Source of the DNA: Rhodoferax_B sp049316285
Lineage (GTDB): Bacteria; Pseudomonadota; Gammaproteobacteria; Burkholderiales; Burkholderiaceae_C
Direction of reading: 5' to 3'
Length of the DNA: 64,000 nucleotides
Assembly: GCF_049316285.1 (NCBI RefSeq)
Contig: NZ_JBMOXA010000001.1
Span: forward strand, 487,316 to 551,315
Numbering within the stretch: the first letter of the stretch is position 1; every line of letters starts with the position of its first letter. Position numbers and translations under genes: made by a program. This document shows positions 16,739 to 25,180 of the stretch, piece after piece. The notes below the pieces were generated by a model. It was not told the origin of the DNA. It did no database searches and worked only from the letters and a program-made list of their open reading frames with translations.

Positions 16739-17590
16739 ATGCGCAAAAAAACTGAATCCTCACCTGCAGTGGCGCTTGCCGACACCGGCGCAGTGGCCGG
16801 CACCGCTGCATTTGGCAAGTTCATGCTGGTGCTGCAACATGTGGCCGACGCAAGCGACGCCGTGACCGTCGCCAGCCTGGCCCGGGCAACCGGGTTTCCG
16901 CGGCCCACGGTGCATCGCATCGTCGCGGCGCTGCTGCTTGAACGCATGTTGGTCGAGCGGCAACAAGCCGGCACGCTGGCGCTGGGGCCGCGCTTGATCC
17001 AACTGGCCAGTCGCAGTTGGGGGCGGTCCGAGCTACGCCTGGCGGCTGTGGATGAACTCAAGCGCCTGCGCGACTTGACGGGCGAGACCGTGCACCTGGC
17101 GGTGCCGAATGGCAAAGTGGGGCAGGGCAGCAGCATGGTCTTCATCGAAAAGCTGGAAAGCCCCAGCGCCGTGCGTATGAGTTCACGCATAGGCACCGAC
17201 GTGGCCATGCACGCCACAGCCGTGGGCAAGGCTTATCTGGCGGCGCTGGAAGACGATGCGCTGGAGGCGCAGTTGGCGGGGCTGGCGCTGCCCAGGTTCA
17301 CGCCACACACGTTGACCACCCTGCCGAAGTTGCGCGCCGAATTGCAACACACGCGCATGCGTGGCTGGTCGGTCGACGACGAGGAAAACGAGGCCGGCAT
17401 CCACTGCTTTGCTGCCGTGGTGCGCGGCAGCCAGGGCACGCCGCTGGCCGCCATCAGCGTCAGCACCTTGTTGTTCCGCCAGAAGGCGCAACCCGAACAA
17501 GCCTATGTGGCACCGCTGCTGGAGGTGGCGGCGGCCATTTCGCAGCGACTGGTGTTGACCCCGGAGCTGGAAGCCGGGGACATCTTGTAG
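16739..17590 (+). CDS. IclR family transcriptional regulator
   Basis: This 283-residue regulator has an N-terminal winged helix (VASLARATGFPRPTVHRIVAALL, residues ~43-65) and a C-terminal IclR effector domain (VAMHATAVGKAYLAAL, GWSVDDEENEAGIHCFAAVV). It starts 17 bases after the SDR stop and is probably cotranscribed. It likely binds the palindromes at 15375-15409 and represses the operon until a pathway compound is present. Effector unknown. Confidence 0.88.
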   Translation: MRKKTESSPAVALADTGAVAGTAAFGKFMLVLQHVADASDAVTVASLARATGFPRPTVHRIVAALLLERMLVERQQAGTLALGPRLIQLASRSWGRSELRLAAVDELKRLRDLTGETVHLAVPNGKVGQGSSMVFIEKLESPSAVRMSSRIGTDVAMHATAVGKAYLAALEDDALEAQLAGLALPRFTPHTLTTLPKLRAELQHTRMRGWSVDDEENEAGIHCFAAVVRGSQGTPLAAISVSTLLFRQKAQPEQAYVAPLLEVAAAISQRLVLTPELEAGDIL

Positions 17591-17599
17591 CCGCCAAAA

Positions 17600-18169
17600 T
17601 CAGTTTGGCAACAACACCTTGTCGACCACGTGGATCACGCCGTTTGACTGGTAGACATCGGCAATCGTCACCTTGGCGCTGCCGCCTTTTTCATCGGTCA
17701 GCGTCACGCCCATGCCGCTGCTCTTGGCGGTCAAGCTGCCGCCGCTCACGGTCTTGATGGTGGCCATGCCGCCGCCGTCCTTGATCATCTTGCTGATGGC
17801 GGCGGCATCCCATTTGCCGGCGACCACGTGGTAGGTCAGCACCTTGGTCAGCATGGCTTTGTTTTCCGGCTTGAGCAAAGTGTCTATCGTGCCCGCGGGC
17901 AGGGCGGCGAATGCAGCGTTGGTGGGCGCGAACACCGTGAACGGGCCGGAGCCTTTCAGCGTATCGACCAGGCCGGCGGCCTTGACGGCGGCCACCAGGG
18001 TGGTGTGGTCCTTGGAGTTGACGGCATTGTCGATGATGTCCTTGGTGGGCAGCATGGGCGCGCCACCGACCATCACATCGGCGGCCAGCGTTGCGACAGA
18101 GGCCGCAGACATCACCACCGCAAGACTGAAGCAAGCAAGTTTTCTAGAAGACCGTTGAATGGAAGACAT
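17600..18169 (-). CDS. Fasciclin (FAS1) domain secreted protein
   Basis: This 189-residue exported protein has a signal peptide (residues 1-30, ending near TLAA) and one FAS1 domain with the H1 motif GPFTVFAPTNAAFAAL and the H2 region KVLTYHVVAGK; it ends IHVVDKVLLPN. FAS1 domains mediate adhesion or protein-protein contact at the cell surface. It lies back to back with the secreted-repeat/ECF sigma operon and may be part of the same stress regulon, although no clear ECF promoter was found on this strand. Confidence 0.9.
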   Translation of the reverse strand: MSSIQRSSRKLACFSLAVVMSAASVATLAADVMVGGAPMLPTKDIIDNAVNSKDHTTLVAAVKAAGLVDTLKGSGPFTVFAPTNAAFAALPAGTIDTLLKPENKAMLTKVLTYHVVAGKWDAAAISKMIKDGGGMATIKTVSGGSLTAKSSGMGVTLTDEKGGSAKVTIADVYQSNGVIHVVDKVLLPN

Positions 18170-18489
18170 GTTGGGCTCCGTGGGGTTGGGCCGTCAGCAA
18201 AAGCGCTGCGACTACAGCCAATACGCTGCCGGTTCAAGCTTGGATGCAAATAAATGCGGGGCGCGTGAAATAAATCATTGGTGATCTGGGAAAGTGCTTG
18301 GCTTTGCCAGAGCGGCTGACCGAGGCACAGGACGGCGCCTGATGGCAAATTGCGCCTAGATGCGCCTTGGCTTGCCTGGGATGGCGCCGTGCCGTGCAGG
18401 CAGGCAGAATATTTTTTCTGATGCCCGGAATAAGTGGAGGGTGGCATCCGTCTACCTGCTGTGCCCTTTAACTTTTGATAGGACTCTCC
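18170..18489. other. Divergent gap between the fasciclin and COG4315-like genes
   Basis: The 320-base gap has no gene. Its right part carries the ECF-type promoter at 18427-18454; nothing convincing was found for the leftward gene apart from a weak GAACC-type box. Confidence 0.5.
18427..18454 (+). promoter_or_regulatory. ECF sigma factor promoter
   Basis: GGAATAA (18427-18433) and CGTCTA (18449-18454), 15 bases apart, match the general form of ECF promoters (GGAAT near -35, CGTC near -10). It lies 35 bases before an operon that encodes its own ECF sigma factor, so autoregulation is likely. Confidence 0.6.
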
Positions 18490-18867
18490 ATGAAATCTTC
18501 ACTTTTATCCACCCTGGTTTTGTCGGCTGCGGCCTTGGTGTCGGGTGTGGCCATGGCCGCCGCGCCGGTCAAAACGGCGGGCGGCATGTTGGTCAACACC
18601 GCCGGCATGACGCTTTACACCTTTGACAACGACGTTGCCGGCAGCGGCAAAAGTGTCTGCAACGGCCCCTGTGCCGGGCTGTGGCCACCGGTCATGGCCG
18701 AGGCCGGAGCCATGCCAGAAGGCGACATGAGCATCATCACGCGCGACGATGGTGGCAAACAATGGGCCTACAAAGGCAAGCCGGTCTATCTGTACAAGTC
18801 GGACATGAAGGCCGGTGACGCCACGGGCGACAACTTCAAAAATGTCTGGCACGTGATCAAACCCTGA
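18490..18867 (+). CDS. Secreted-repeat (COG4315-like) exported protein
   Basis: This is a 125-residue exported protein with signal peptide MKSSLLSTLVLSAAALVSGVAMA (23 residues, not unusual). The mature part has the pattern GGMLVNTAGMTLYTFDND, CNGPCAGLWPPV, and WAYKGKPVYLYKSD with WHVIKP. This is the paired 'secreted repeat of unknown function' seen in COG4315 proteins. Two Cys in CNGPC may form a disulfide. It is the first gene of the ECF operon and a likely effector of the response. Biochemical role unknown. Confidence 0.85.
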   Translation: MKSSLLSTLVLSAAALVSGVAMAAAPVKTAGGMLVNTAGMTLYTFDNDVAGSGKSVCNGPCAGLWPPVMAEAGAMPEGDMSIITRDDGGKQWAYKGKPVYLYKSDMKAGDATGDNFKNVWHVIKP

Positions 18868-18885
18868 GGCCGGCCACACCCACAC

Positions 18886-19425
18886 ATGCGCGCATCAGAC
18901 GAAGCCGCCATTCTGGCCTGCATTCCCAGCCTGCGGCGTTATGCGCGTGGCCTGCTGGCCGACGCTGCGCTTGCCGACGACCTGGTGCAGGACACGCTGG
19001 AGCGCGCCTGGAGCCGATTCTCCATGTGGCAAAAGCGCGGCGAGATCCGCGCCTGGATGTTCGGCATCATGCACAACCACTTCATAGACGGCACTCGCGC
19101 CCGGCGCAGCCGTCCCGAAGATGCTGCAGGCGACGAAGTACCCGAGTCGCTGCAGCGCGCCGAGCAGGCCGATGGCCTGGAACTGCGCGACCTTGACCGC
19201 GCCCTGCAGCGTTTGCCACCCGAGCAACGCGAGGTGCTGTTGCTGGTGGCACTGGAGGGCATGACTTATCAGGAGGTGGCCAGCATCACCGGTCTGCCCT
19301 CGGGCACGGTGATGTCGCGCCTGGCGCGCGCGCGCGAGCGCCTCAGGCAAGAGATGCAGGGCCGCACGGCCGACCCGGCCCCTTCAGGCGTAGCCGATGC
19401 CAGTCCTTTGCGGCGGATCAAATAA
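18886..19425 (+). CDS. ECF RNA polymerase sigma factor
   Basis: This is a 179-residue sigma-70 family ECF factor. Region 2 shows DDLVQDTLERAWSRF with FGIMHNHFID. Region 4 shows LPPEQREVLLLVALEGMTYQEV followed by GTVMSRLARARERLR. It starts 18 bases after the COG4315-like gene, without a clear Shine-Dalgarno, and ends one base before the anti-sigma start, so the three are coupled. It probably recognises the GGAATAA/CGTCTA promoter upstream of its own operon. Confidence 0.9.
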   Translation: MRASDEAAILACIPSLRRYARGLLADAALADDLVQDTLERAWSRFSMWQKRGEIRAWMFGIMHNHFIDGTRARRSRPEDAAGDEVPESLQRAEQADGLELRDLDRALQRLPPEQREVLLLVALEGMTYQEVASITGLPSGTVMSRLARARERLRQEMQGRTADPAPSGVADASPLRRIK

Positions 19426-19426
19426 T

Positions 19427-20272
19427 ATGGACAGCTCTTCACTTCACGTTTCTGCGCCTGCCACCGGCGGTGTGGCGCCCATCAGCGAAGCCGATTTACA
19501 CGCGTTTGCGGATGAGCAGTTGGCCCCGGCGCGGCGCGCGGCGGTCGAGGCATTTTTGGCTGCGCACCCAGCCGAGCGTGCGCGCGTGGACGACTGGCTT
19601 GAGCAGAACCAGCAACTGCGTAAACACTTCGCAGCCGTGCTCGACGAACCGTTGCCACTGCGCTTGCCCTTGCATGGGGCAGGCTTGTCCCGCGTAGCCA
19701 CTTCTGCGGCGAACTGGCCCTGGCGTTCACTGGCCGCGGGCTTGATGATCGCGGTGGCGAGTGCCGGTTCCGCCTGGTGGCTCAGGGGGGTGACCGACGC
19801 CGGCACGCGACTGGGCTCGGCTGTGGTGGCCAGCGCGCCCCTGCAAGGTTTTGCACACAGGGCCGCCGTGGCGCATGTGGTCTACAGCCCCGACCAGCGT
19901 CGGCCAGTGGAAGTAGCGGGCGATCAGGAGCAGGCGCTGGTCACCTGGCTCACCAAACGCATGGGCGCCAATGTGCGGCCACCCGACTTGACCGGGCTGG
20001 GTTATCACTTGATCGGTGGGCGTTTGTTGCCGGGCGACAAAGGGCCGGTGGCGCAGTTCATGTTTGGTGATGCACAGGCGCAACGCCTGACCTTGTACGT
20101 CACGCGCGAGGACGCGGGCCGAGAGAGCGCCTTCCGTTTTGGGCAGGACGGCGCGGTCAATGTTTTCTACTGGGTCGACAAAGATTTTGGTTATGCCTTG
20201 TCTGCCGGCGCCGACCGCCAAGCCTTGTTGCGTGTGGCCGAAGTGGTCTACCAGCAGTTGGCGCCACGTTGA
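19427..20272 (+). CDS. Membrane anti-sigma factor
   Basis: This 281-residue protein has a short helical N-terminal domain (LHAFADEQLAPARRAAVEAF, residues 24-43) typical of anti-sigma domains. A single membrane segment lies at about residues 101-119, followed by a periplasmic domain of about 160 residues ending GYALSAGADRQALLRVAEVVYQ. No HxxxCxxC zinc motif is present, so it is not a ZAS-type anti-sigma. Its place one base after the sigma gene supports its role: holding the sigma at the membrane until a periplasmic signal arrives. Confidence 0.85.
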   Translation: MDSSSLHVSAPATGGVAPISEADLHAFADEQLAPARRAAVEAFLAAHPAERARVDDWLEQNQQLRKHFAAVLDEPLPLRLPLHGAGLSRVATSAANWPWRSLAAGLMIAVASAGSAWWLRGVTDAGTRLGSAVVASAPLQGFAHRAAVAHVVYSPDQRRPVEVAGDQEQALVTWLTKRMGANVRPPDLTGLGYHLIGGRLLPGDKGPVAQFMFGDAQAQRLTLYVTREDAGRESAFRFGQDGAVNVFYWVDKDFGYALSAGADRQALLRVAEVVYQQLAPR

Positions 20273-20419
20273 CTGGGCGCCCACCGGCGGCAGTCGGGCA
20301 GCTTGCGGCCATGCCTTCAGCGGTGTTGGATGGGGTGGTGCAACGGCTGGCCAAAGACTTTGGCGCGGCGTGGACGCGTCGGGTGGCCGTGCTTGCGGTT
20401 GCGGCTGAACAGGTGCGCA

Positions 20420-20809
20420 CTAATCCAGCGGCATGAGTGCTTGAGCGCCAACATGTGATGGCATTTGCGTCCCCATGTCGACAAATGGTGGGCGTGCGTT
20501 AGGCGCTGGGGCTTCTTTTTTCGTGGTCGTTGTGCCGGCCGATTTGGGGGCGCGCGTGAGCGAGTTGACGGCCAGCAGCAGGCCTTGCTCGAAAGCGCTG
20601 AGCTTGGTGCTTCCCCTGCGTGTGGTGGGGCGGGTTGTAAGTCGCTGGCGCGGACTTTCACCGGTTTGCAGGTACACGTGGTAGGGCCAGTCGTCGTAGT
20701 TGCCGTCGTATGCCGTCACCACGGTGATATGGGTGCCCAACCAATCCCCCTCCATCGAGAAGCGCGCGCCATCTTTGGTTTCGTTGAGGTTTTCAAGCTT
20801 TGAAGGCAT
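20420..20809 (-). CDS. Hypothetical protein
   Basis: This is a 129-residue protein with no recognised family. The first 50 residues look like a folded domain (ARFSMEGDWLGTHITVV, YDDWPYHVYLQTGE); the rest is Arg/Thr/Pro-rich and probably disordered. The opposite strand also has a long frame here, but the amino-acid composition favours this one. It lies upstream of nothing obvious and is convergent with the anti-sigma gene. Confidence 0.5.
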   Translation of the reverse strand: MPSKLENLNETKDGARFSMEGDWLGTHITVVTAYDGNYDDWPYHVYLQTGESPRQRLTTRPTTRRGSTKLSAFEQGLLLAVNSLTRAPKSAGTTTTKKEAPAPNARPPFVDMGTQMPSHVGAQALMPLD

Positions 20810-20872
20810 GGTGGTCTCGCTGTACTCGTCGTAGGTTCTAAGGCCAAAAAACCGCGCACCTGGGTCGCGGCA

Positions 20873-21094
20873 TTAGCGAATCAGCGCAAGCATCAGCAGG
20901 CCCAGGCCGCACAGCACGGTAGCGGCCGAGAGACGCAGCAGGTCTCGATCTGTGCTCTTTTGTGTCTCTGCTGCGTGATGACGGGCGGCGCCGTTCGAGT
21001 GCTGCAGATGAGAAACCTCGATCAACATGGCCGGGCCAACCATGGGGCGTGCGCCGTTCGAGGGGCTTGTAGGTGTGCTGGGTGTGTCTGCCAT
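20873..21094 (-). CDS. Small hypothetical membrane protein
   Basis: A 73-residue product has a polar N-terminus and one C-terminal membrane segment (LSAATVLCGLGLLMLALI, residues ~55-72), so it is a tail-anchored type. GGAG lies 7 bases before the ATG, which supports translation. No family was recognised. Confidence 0.55.
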   Translation of the reverse strand: MADTPSTPTSPSNGARPMVGPAMLIEVSHLQHSNGAARHHAAETQKSTDRDLLRLSAATVLCGLGLLMLALIR

Positions 21095-21224
21095 GATCTG
21101 CTCCAGGAAGGAAATTCAAACGGAATGGCGCAAGTTTGAACTTCCGGGAGCCATAGATCGTGGCGCAAATGTGAACTGACGTGCGCCTTCAGCCTGCTTG
21201 ACACCCTAGCAGGCGGCTAAACCG

Positions 21225-22112
21225 CTAGGCCAGATAACGTTGAAACCACTTGATGGTGCGATCCCAGGCCAGTTTGGCCGCCGCCTCGTCATAACGGGGT
21301 GTGGAGTCGTTGTGGAAGCCGTGGTTTGTGCCCGCGTAGGTGTACGACTCAAAGCTTTTGTTATTGGCCTTGAGTGCTGCTTCGTAGGCTGCAGCGCCCT
21401 GGTTTACACCAGGGTCGGTTTCTGCGTAGTGGATCAGCAGCGGGGCTTTGATGCGAGCCACGTCCTCTGCGCGCACCTGGCGGCCATAAAACGGCACGGC
21501 AGCGCTCAGCTCGGGGTAGGCCACGGCGGCGGCGTTTGCCACCGCACCGCCATAACAAAAGCCGGTGATGCCCACTTTGCCGGTGCTGGCGTCATGGCGC
21601 AGCAAAAACTCAATTGCCGCAAAAAAGTCGTTCATCAGCTTGGCCGGGTCGACCTGCATTTGCAGTTCACGGCCTTTGTCGTCGTTGCCTGGGTAGCCGC
21701 CCACGGAGCTCAAGCCATCGGGCGCCAGCGCCACAAAACCGGCCTTGGCCGTGCGGCGCGCCACGTCTTCGATGTAGGGGTTGAGCCCGCGGTTCTCGTG
21801 CACCACCACAACAGCCGGCAGCTTGCCAGCGACTTTGGCCGGGCGCACCAGGTAGCCGCGCACCTTGCCGTGGCCGTTGGGCGAAGGGTAGGTGATGTAG
21901 TCGGCCACGATGCTTGGATCGGTGAACGACACTTGCTGGGCCAGCGCGTAGTTCGGGCTTAGCGAGGCCAGCACGGCCGCACCCGTCATGCCACCCACCG
22001 CAAACTTGCCGGCGCGGTCGACAAAATCACGCCGCGAAATCTTGCCGTGCACGTAGTAGTCGTAAAGCTCCAGCAGCTCTGCGGGAAAGTCGTTGGCGGT
22101 CAGACGGCGCAT
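21225..22112 (-). CDS. Dienelactone hydrolase family protein, probably Tat-exported
   Basis: This is a 295-residue alpha/beta hydrolase of the DLH family. The nucleophile Cys186 lies in GFCYGG, with the acid near Asp233 (AETDPG) and His264/267 in GTNHGFH. HENRGLNPYIEDVARR is the usual early motif. The N-terminus has a twin-arginine-like signal (SRRDFV, residues 26-31, followed by a hydrophobic stretch to ALAQ), as in carboxymethylenebutenolidase-like proteins annotated as exported. Start MRRLTAND is preferred to the longer frame from 22145. The substrate is unknown; lactones or esters are likely. Confidence 0.87.
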   Translation of the reverse strand: MRRLTANDFPAELLELYDYYVHGKISRRDFVDRAGKFAVGGMTGAAVLASLSPNYALAQQVSFTDPSIVADYITYPSPNGHGKVRGYLVRPAKVAGKLPAVVVVHENRGLNPYIEDVARRTAKAGFVALAPDGLSSVGGYPGNDDKGRELQMQVDPAKLMNDFFAAIEFLLRHDASTGKVGITGFCYGGAVANAAAVAYPELSAAVPFYGRQVRAEDVARIKAPLLIHYAETDPGVNQGAAAYEAALKANNKSFESYTYAGTNHGFHNDSTPRYDEAAAKLAWDRTIKWFQRYLA

Positions 22113-22178
22113 CTGGTGCTCCTGTGTGGGTGGAGGCGAAATCATGGCACGGCTTGCCTGTGGCTGCCGATGTTGCCC

Positions 22179-23828
22179 TCACGGCGTGTGGGTTTTCTGA
22201 GCCGACGAGGCCGGATCGGCACCGACCGCGTGTTCGCACAGATAAGTGATGAATGCGTCCAGCGGCAGCGGCCGCGCAAAGTGGTAGCCCTGCCCATACT
22301 GCACGCCCAGCGCGCGCAGGCTGTAGGCCTGTTCGGCAGTTTCAATGCCTTCTGCAATCACTTCGCTGCCCACGGCTTGCGCGATGCCTATGATTTCAGG
22401 GATGAGGCTTGAACGCAGGGTGGCGTCTTCCATCTCGTAGACAAATGTGCGGTCGATTTTCAAGCGGTCCGGGGCCATGCGTTTGACCATGCCGAGGTTG
22501 GAGTAGCCGGTGCCGAAATCGTCGATAGAGATGGAGAAACCGTTGGCTTTGAGCTTGCGCAGCTCGGGCAGTATCTCGGGCGCAAAATCATATTCGGTGA
22601 CCTCGAGTTCGATCTGCATGTCGCTGCGGCCTAGCGCTTCCTGGGCTGCTTTGAGGTGGGCGTGTATGGCATCACGCCTGAGGTTTTGCGGAAAGAAGTT
22701 CAGCGCCACCACAAAGTTGTTCTGCGCGGGCAGTGCGCTCGCCAGGTCTCTTAAAGCGCGGCTGCTCACCAGGCGGTCAAACGACCAGTTCAGCCCCTGC
22801 CGATTGAGTGCGGGAATGAATTGGTCGGGGTACATCAGCTGGTCCTGGTCGAGCAATCGCCCCAGCACTTCGCAACCCACCACTTTGCCACTCGCCAGAT
22901 CCAGTATGGGTTGGTAGTGACACACCACACCCGCTGGTGTGCACATGTGATGGATGCGGTAGTCCATGGACTGGAAGTAGCGGCAACGTTGTGTGACCGC
23001 TTCGCTGGTGAGAAAGGCCAAAAGGAAAAACAGGCCCACAGCACCAGCCAGGATTTCATATTGGTTATCGTATAAATCGGCGGGTTTGATCACCGACTGC
23101 ACCGAGATCGGGCTGACACCGGGCTTGTGGGTGGTGACCAGCAGTTGCGCATTGCCCCACAGGACGCGTAGTGCTTCGGTGTTGCTGGGGAGCGGGTCAT
23201 CGGTCAAGTTGTCTTCACTGCTTTTGAAGACCCGGCGGCGCTGTTGGCCGCTACCTGCCCAGACAGCATCGCTGAACTGCGCAAACATGTCTTGTGCGGG
23301 CTTGTCGTCAATGGTGACGATGAAGCGGTCGCGTTCGACCAAGGTGGTACGAAGGCTGGTTTTCGACAGGCGTACCTCGGCTCTCAGGTGGTAGCGGCCA
23401 ATCGAGCCATCGATGCCGCCTTCTCTTTGCCGTTCGGGCGTTTCGAACAGCCCCAGGCTGGTGCTGCAGAACTGCCTGTGTTGTTCATCCAGCAGGCCTA
23501 TGTCGCGTGCGTAGCGGTGGCTGAACAGCAGGCTGCGCAACTGGTTCAGGTTTTCGGGTGTGCAATCCGATGGATACGAGGCATTGAGCGCGGTCAGCAG
23601 CTTGCCGACGTCGTCTTGTATCGCCTGCATGCGGCCCAGCACCTGGGTGTGCCCCGCCTTGACCTCCTTGATCTGTAGCTCCAATGCCACAAAAGCGAGG
23701 CCGGCTGTGACCACCAGGGCCACGCTATAGCCGCACAACACGCCCAGCACGCGGGGGTGCCGGCCCAACATCTGGCCGAGCCAACGCATCAGATGATGTG
23801 GTGCGCCTGGTGGCTTGTTTGCCTGCAT
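22179..23828 (-). CDS. CSS-motif EAL domain c-di-GMP phosphodiesterase
   Basis: This is a 549-residue inner-membrane protein. It has a membrane segment at about residues 29-50 and a periplasmic CSS domain with Cys89 (YPSDCT) and Cys121 (QFCSTS). A second membrane segment lies near 262-282, followed by a cytoplasmic EAL domain. Catalytic motifs are present: the signature reads CEVLGR instead of EAL, then VALNFFP, ELEVTEY, IDDFGTGYSN, KIDRTFV, AEGIET and QGYHFARPL. In characterised CSS-EAL enzymes the periplasmic Cys pair senses redox state, and the free-thiol form is active. The protein likely degrades c-di-GMP in response to envelope redox. Confidence 0.9.
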   Translation of the reverse strand: MQANKPPGAPHHLMRWLGQMLGRHPRVLGVLCGYSVALVVTAGLAFVALELQIKEVKAGHTQVLGRMQAIQDDVGKLLTALNASYPSDCTPENLNQLRSLLFSHRYARDIGLLDEQHRQFCSTSLGLFETPERQREGGIDGSIGRYHLRAEVRLSKTSLRTTLVERDRFIVTIDDKPAQDMFAQFSDAVWAGSGQQRRRVFKSSEDNLTDDPLPSNTEALRVLWGNAQLLVTTHKPGVSPISVQSVIKPADLYDNQYEILAGAVGLFFLLAFLTSEAVTQRCRYFQSMDYRIHHMCTPAGVVCHYQPILDLASGKVVGCEVLGRLLDQDQLMYPDQFIPALNRQGLNWSFDRLVSSRALRDLASALPAQNNFVVALNFFPQNLRRDAIHAHLKAAQEALGRSDMQIELEVTEYDFAPEILPELRKLKANGFSISIDDFGTGYSNLGMVKRMAPDRLKIDRTFVYEMEDATLRSSLIPEIIGIAQAVGSEVIAEGIETAEQAYSLRALGVQYGQGYHFARPLPLDAFITYLCEHAVGADPASSAQKTHTP

Positions 23829-23978
23829 GTATCAGTTCCAGAAGTGGGCTGTTGACGCCCCGCGTAAGCGGGCTGCGCAAAATATAAATTCGGCAAAACA
23901 ACAGCGGTCTGGGGTCATCGTTACATTTTGTGCCAGACTTGGCCCAGGAACGTTCTTTGCATCATGACTAGGAATTCA

Positions 23979-25160
23979 ATGTCTTCTAGCAGTTATGGAC
24001 TTGCCGACCTCGAATATATCGCTGCGGGCGCCGCGGTCATGGCCAGTGGTGGCGGCGGCAGTTACCGTGATGCCGTTTCCATCCTGCAACAGCTGGCCGA
24101 CAGCGGCTGGGCTGGCAGCGTGACCGTCAAGCCCTACGACGGCGACACCGCCGGCTGTGTGGTTGCCATGATGGGCTCGCCCGACGCGGGTGACCAGCTC
24201 ACACTGGCCGATATTCAAAACTCTGTGGTCAACACCTTGGCTTTGCTGAAGTCCGGCACGGGCTACGCCGCTGGATGTGTGATCCCTATCGAAATTGGTG
24301 CGATCAACTCGCTGGTGCCGCTGCTGGCGGCCACGCTGCCATCCGCCAATCTGTGGGTGGTGGACGGTGATGGCGCGGGGCGCGCCGTGCCCGAGTTGCC
24401 GCAGACCACCTTTGCCGGCGCCAGCGCCTTGCCCGTGAGCCCCTGTGCCCTGGCGACCGATGTGGCGGATATGCGCACCATGGAGTCGGCCCTGCTGAGT
24501 TCACCCACTGCCGCCCAGATGGAGAAGATGGCCGGCGGCGTGTTGTCGGGTTTTGGCGGTTTTTCCGGCATTGCGCTGTGGCCTTCGAATCCCGGCAACG
24601 CTTGCGCCTTGACCGGGGCCTATATCCCCGGCACCTTGTCCCAGGTCCGGGCATTGGGGCAGTTTTTGCTGCAGGCATCACAGACGCCGTCGTCCGATGC
24701 AGTGGCCGAGCAAATCGCCTATCTGACGGGGCGTACGGCATCGGTCAGCGTGCGCAATTTCTACATCACGGCCATCAGCCAGTCGACCACGGCGGCGTCG
24801 CTTGATGCGGGGGTGATCCAACTCGACAACAACCCCGACCCGACACAAAGCACCGAGACCCACACCATCTACAACATGAATGAGAATCTCATCATGTATT
24901 CGAACCAGAGTGCGCTGCCCGACATCATTGCGCCGGATTCGATTTGTTATTACTCCGAAAGCACCGGGCGCGGCTTCTCCAATGCCAGCGACGACCTGGC
25001 GCTGTACTTCGATGCCACTAGCGGCAAAAGCACTGGGCAGATGGTGAGTGTGATCCAGGTCAGCACCGTGCCGGCGCTGTACAACACGCCGGGCGTCGTG
25101 GCGTCGTTCGCCACACTGCTGCGCAGCATTGGCTACGCCGGCGCAATGCCTGCGTTGTAA
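23979..25160 (+). CDS. DUF917 family protein
   Basis: This 393-residue soluble protein has the DUF917 N-terminal signature LADLEYIAAGAAVMASGGGG followed by a VNTLALL/IPIEIGAINSLVPLL core. DUF917 proteins are usually found beside hydantoinases; one subgroup is an S-methyl-thiohydantoin desulfurase. No hydantoinase is near this copy, and both neighbours are c-di-GMP enzymes. ATG 23979 has AGGA 5-6 bases upstream and is preferred to ATG 23964 or the longer frame. Function in this strain unknown. Confidence 0.75.
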   Translation: MSSSSYGLADLEYIAAGAAVMASGGGGSYRDAVSILQQLADSGWAGSVTVKPYDGDTAGCVVAMMGSPDAGDQLTLADIQNSVVNTLALLKSGTGYAAGCVIPIEIGAINSLVPLLAATLPSANLWVVDGDGAGRAVPELPQTTFAGASALPVSPCALATDVADMRTMESALLSSPTAAQMEKMAGGVLSGFGGFSGIALWPSNPGNACALTGAYIPGTLSQVRALGQFLLQASQTPSSDAVAEQIAYLTGRTASVSVRNFYITAISQSTTAASLDAGVIQLDNNPDPTQSTETHTIYNMNENLIMYSNQSALPDIIAPDSICYYSESTGRGFSNASDDLALYFDATSGKSTGQMVSVIQVSTVPALYNTPGVVASFATLLRSIGYAGAMPAL

Positions 25161-25180
25161 ACCCTTTTGGGGCTTGGTCC

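Noticed and set aside
20465..20803. 112-codon plus-strand frame
   Set aside because: Overlaps the minus-strand hypothetical gene and has a Gly/Arg/Ala-rich shadow-like composition.
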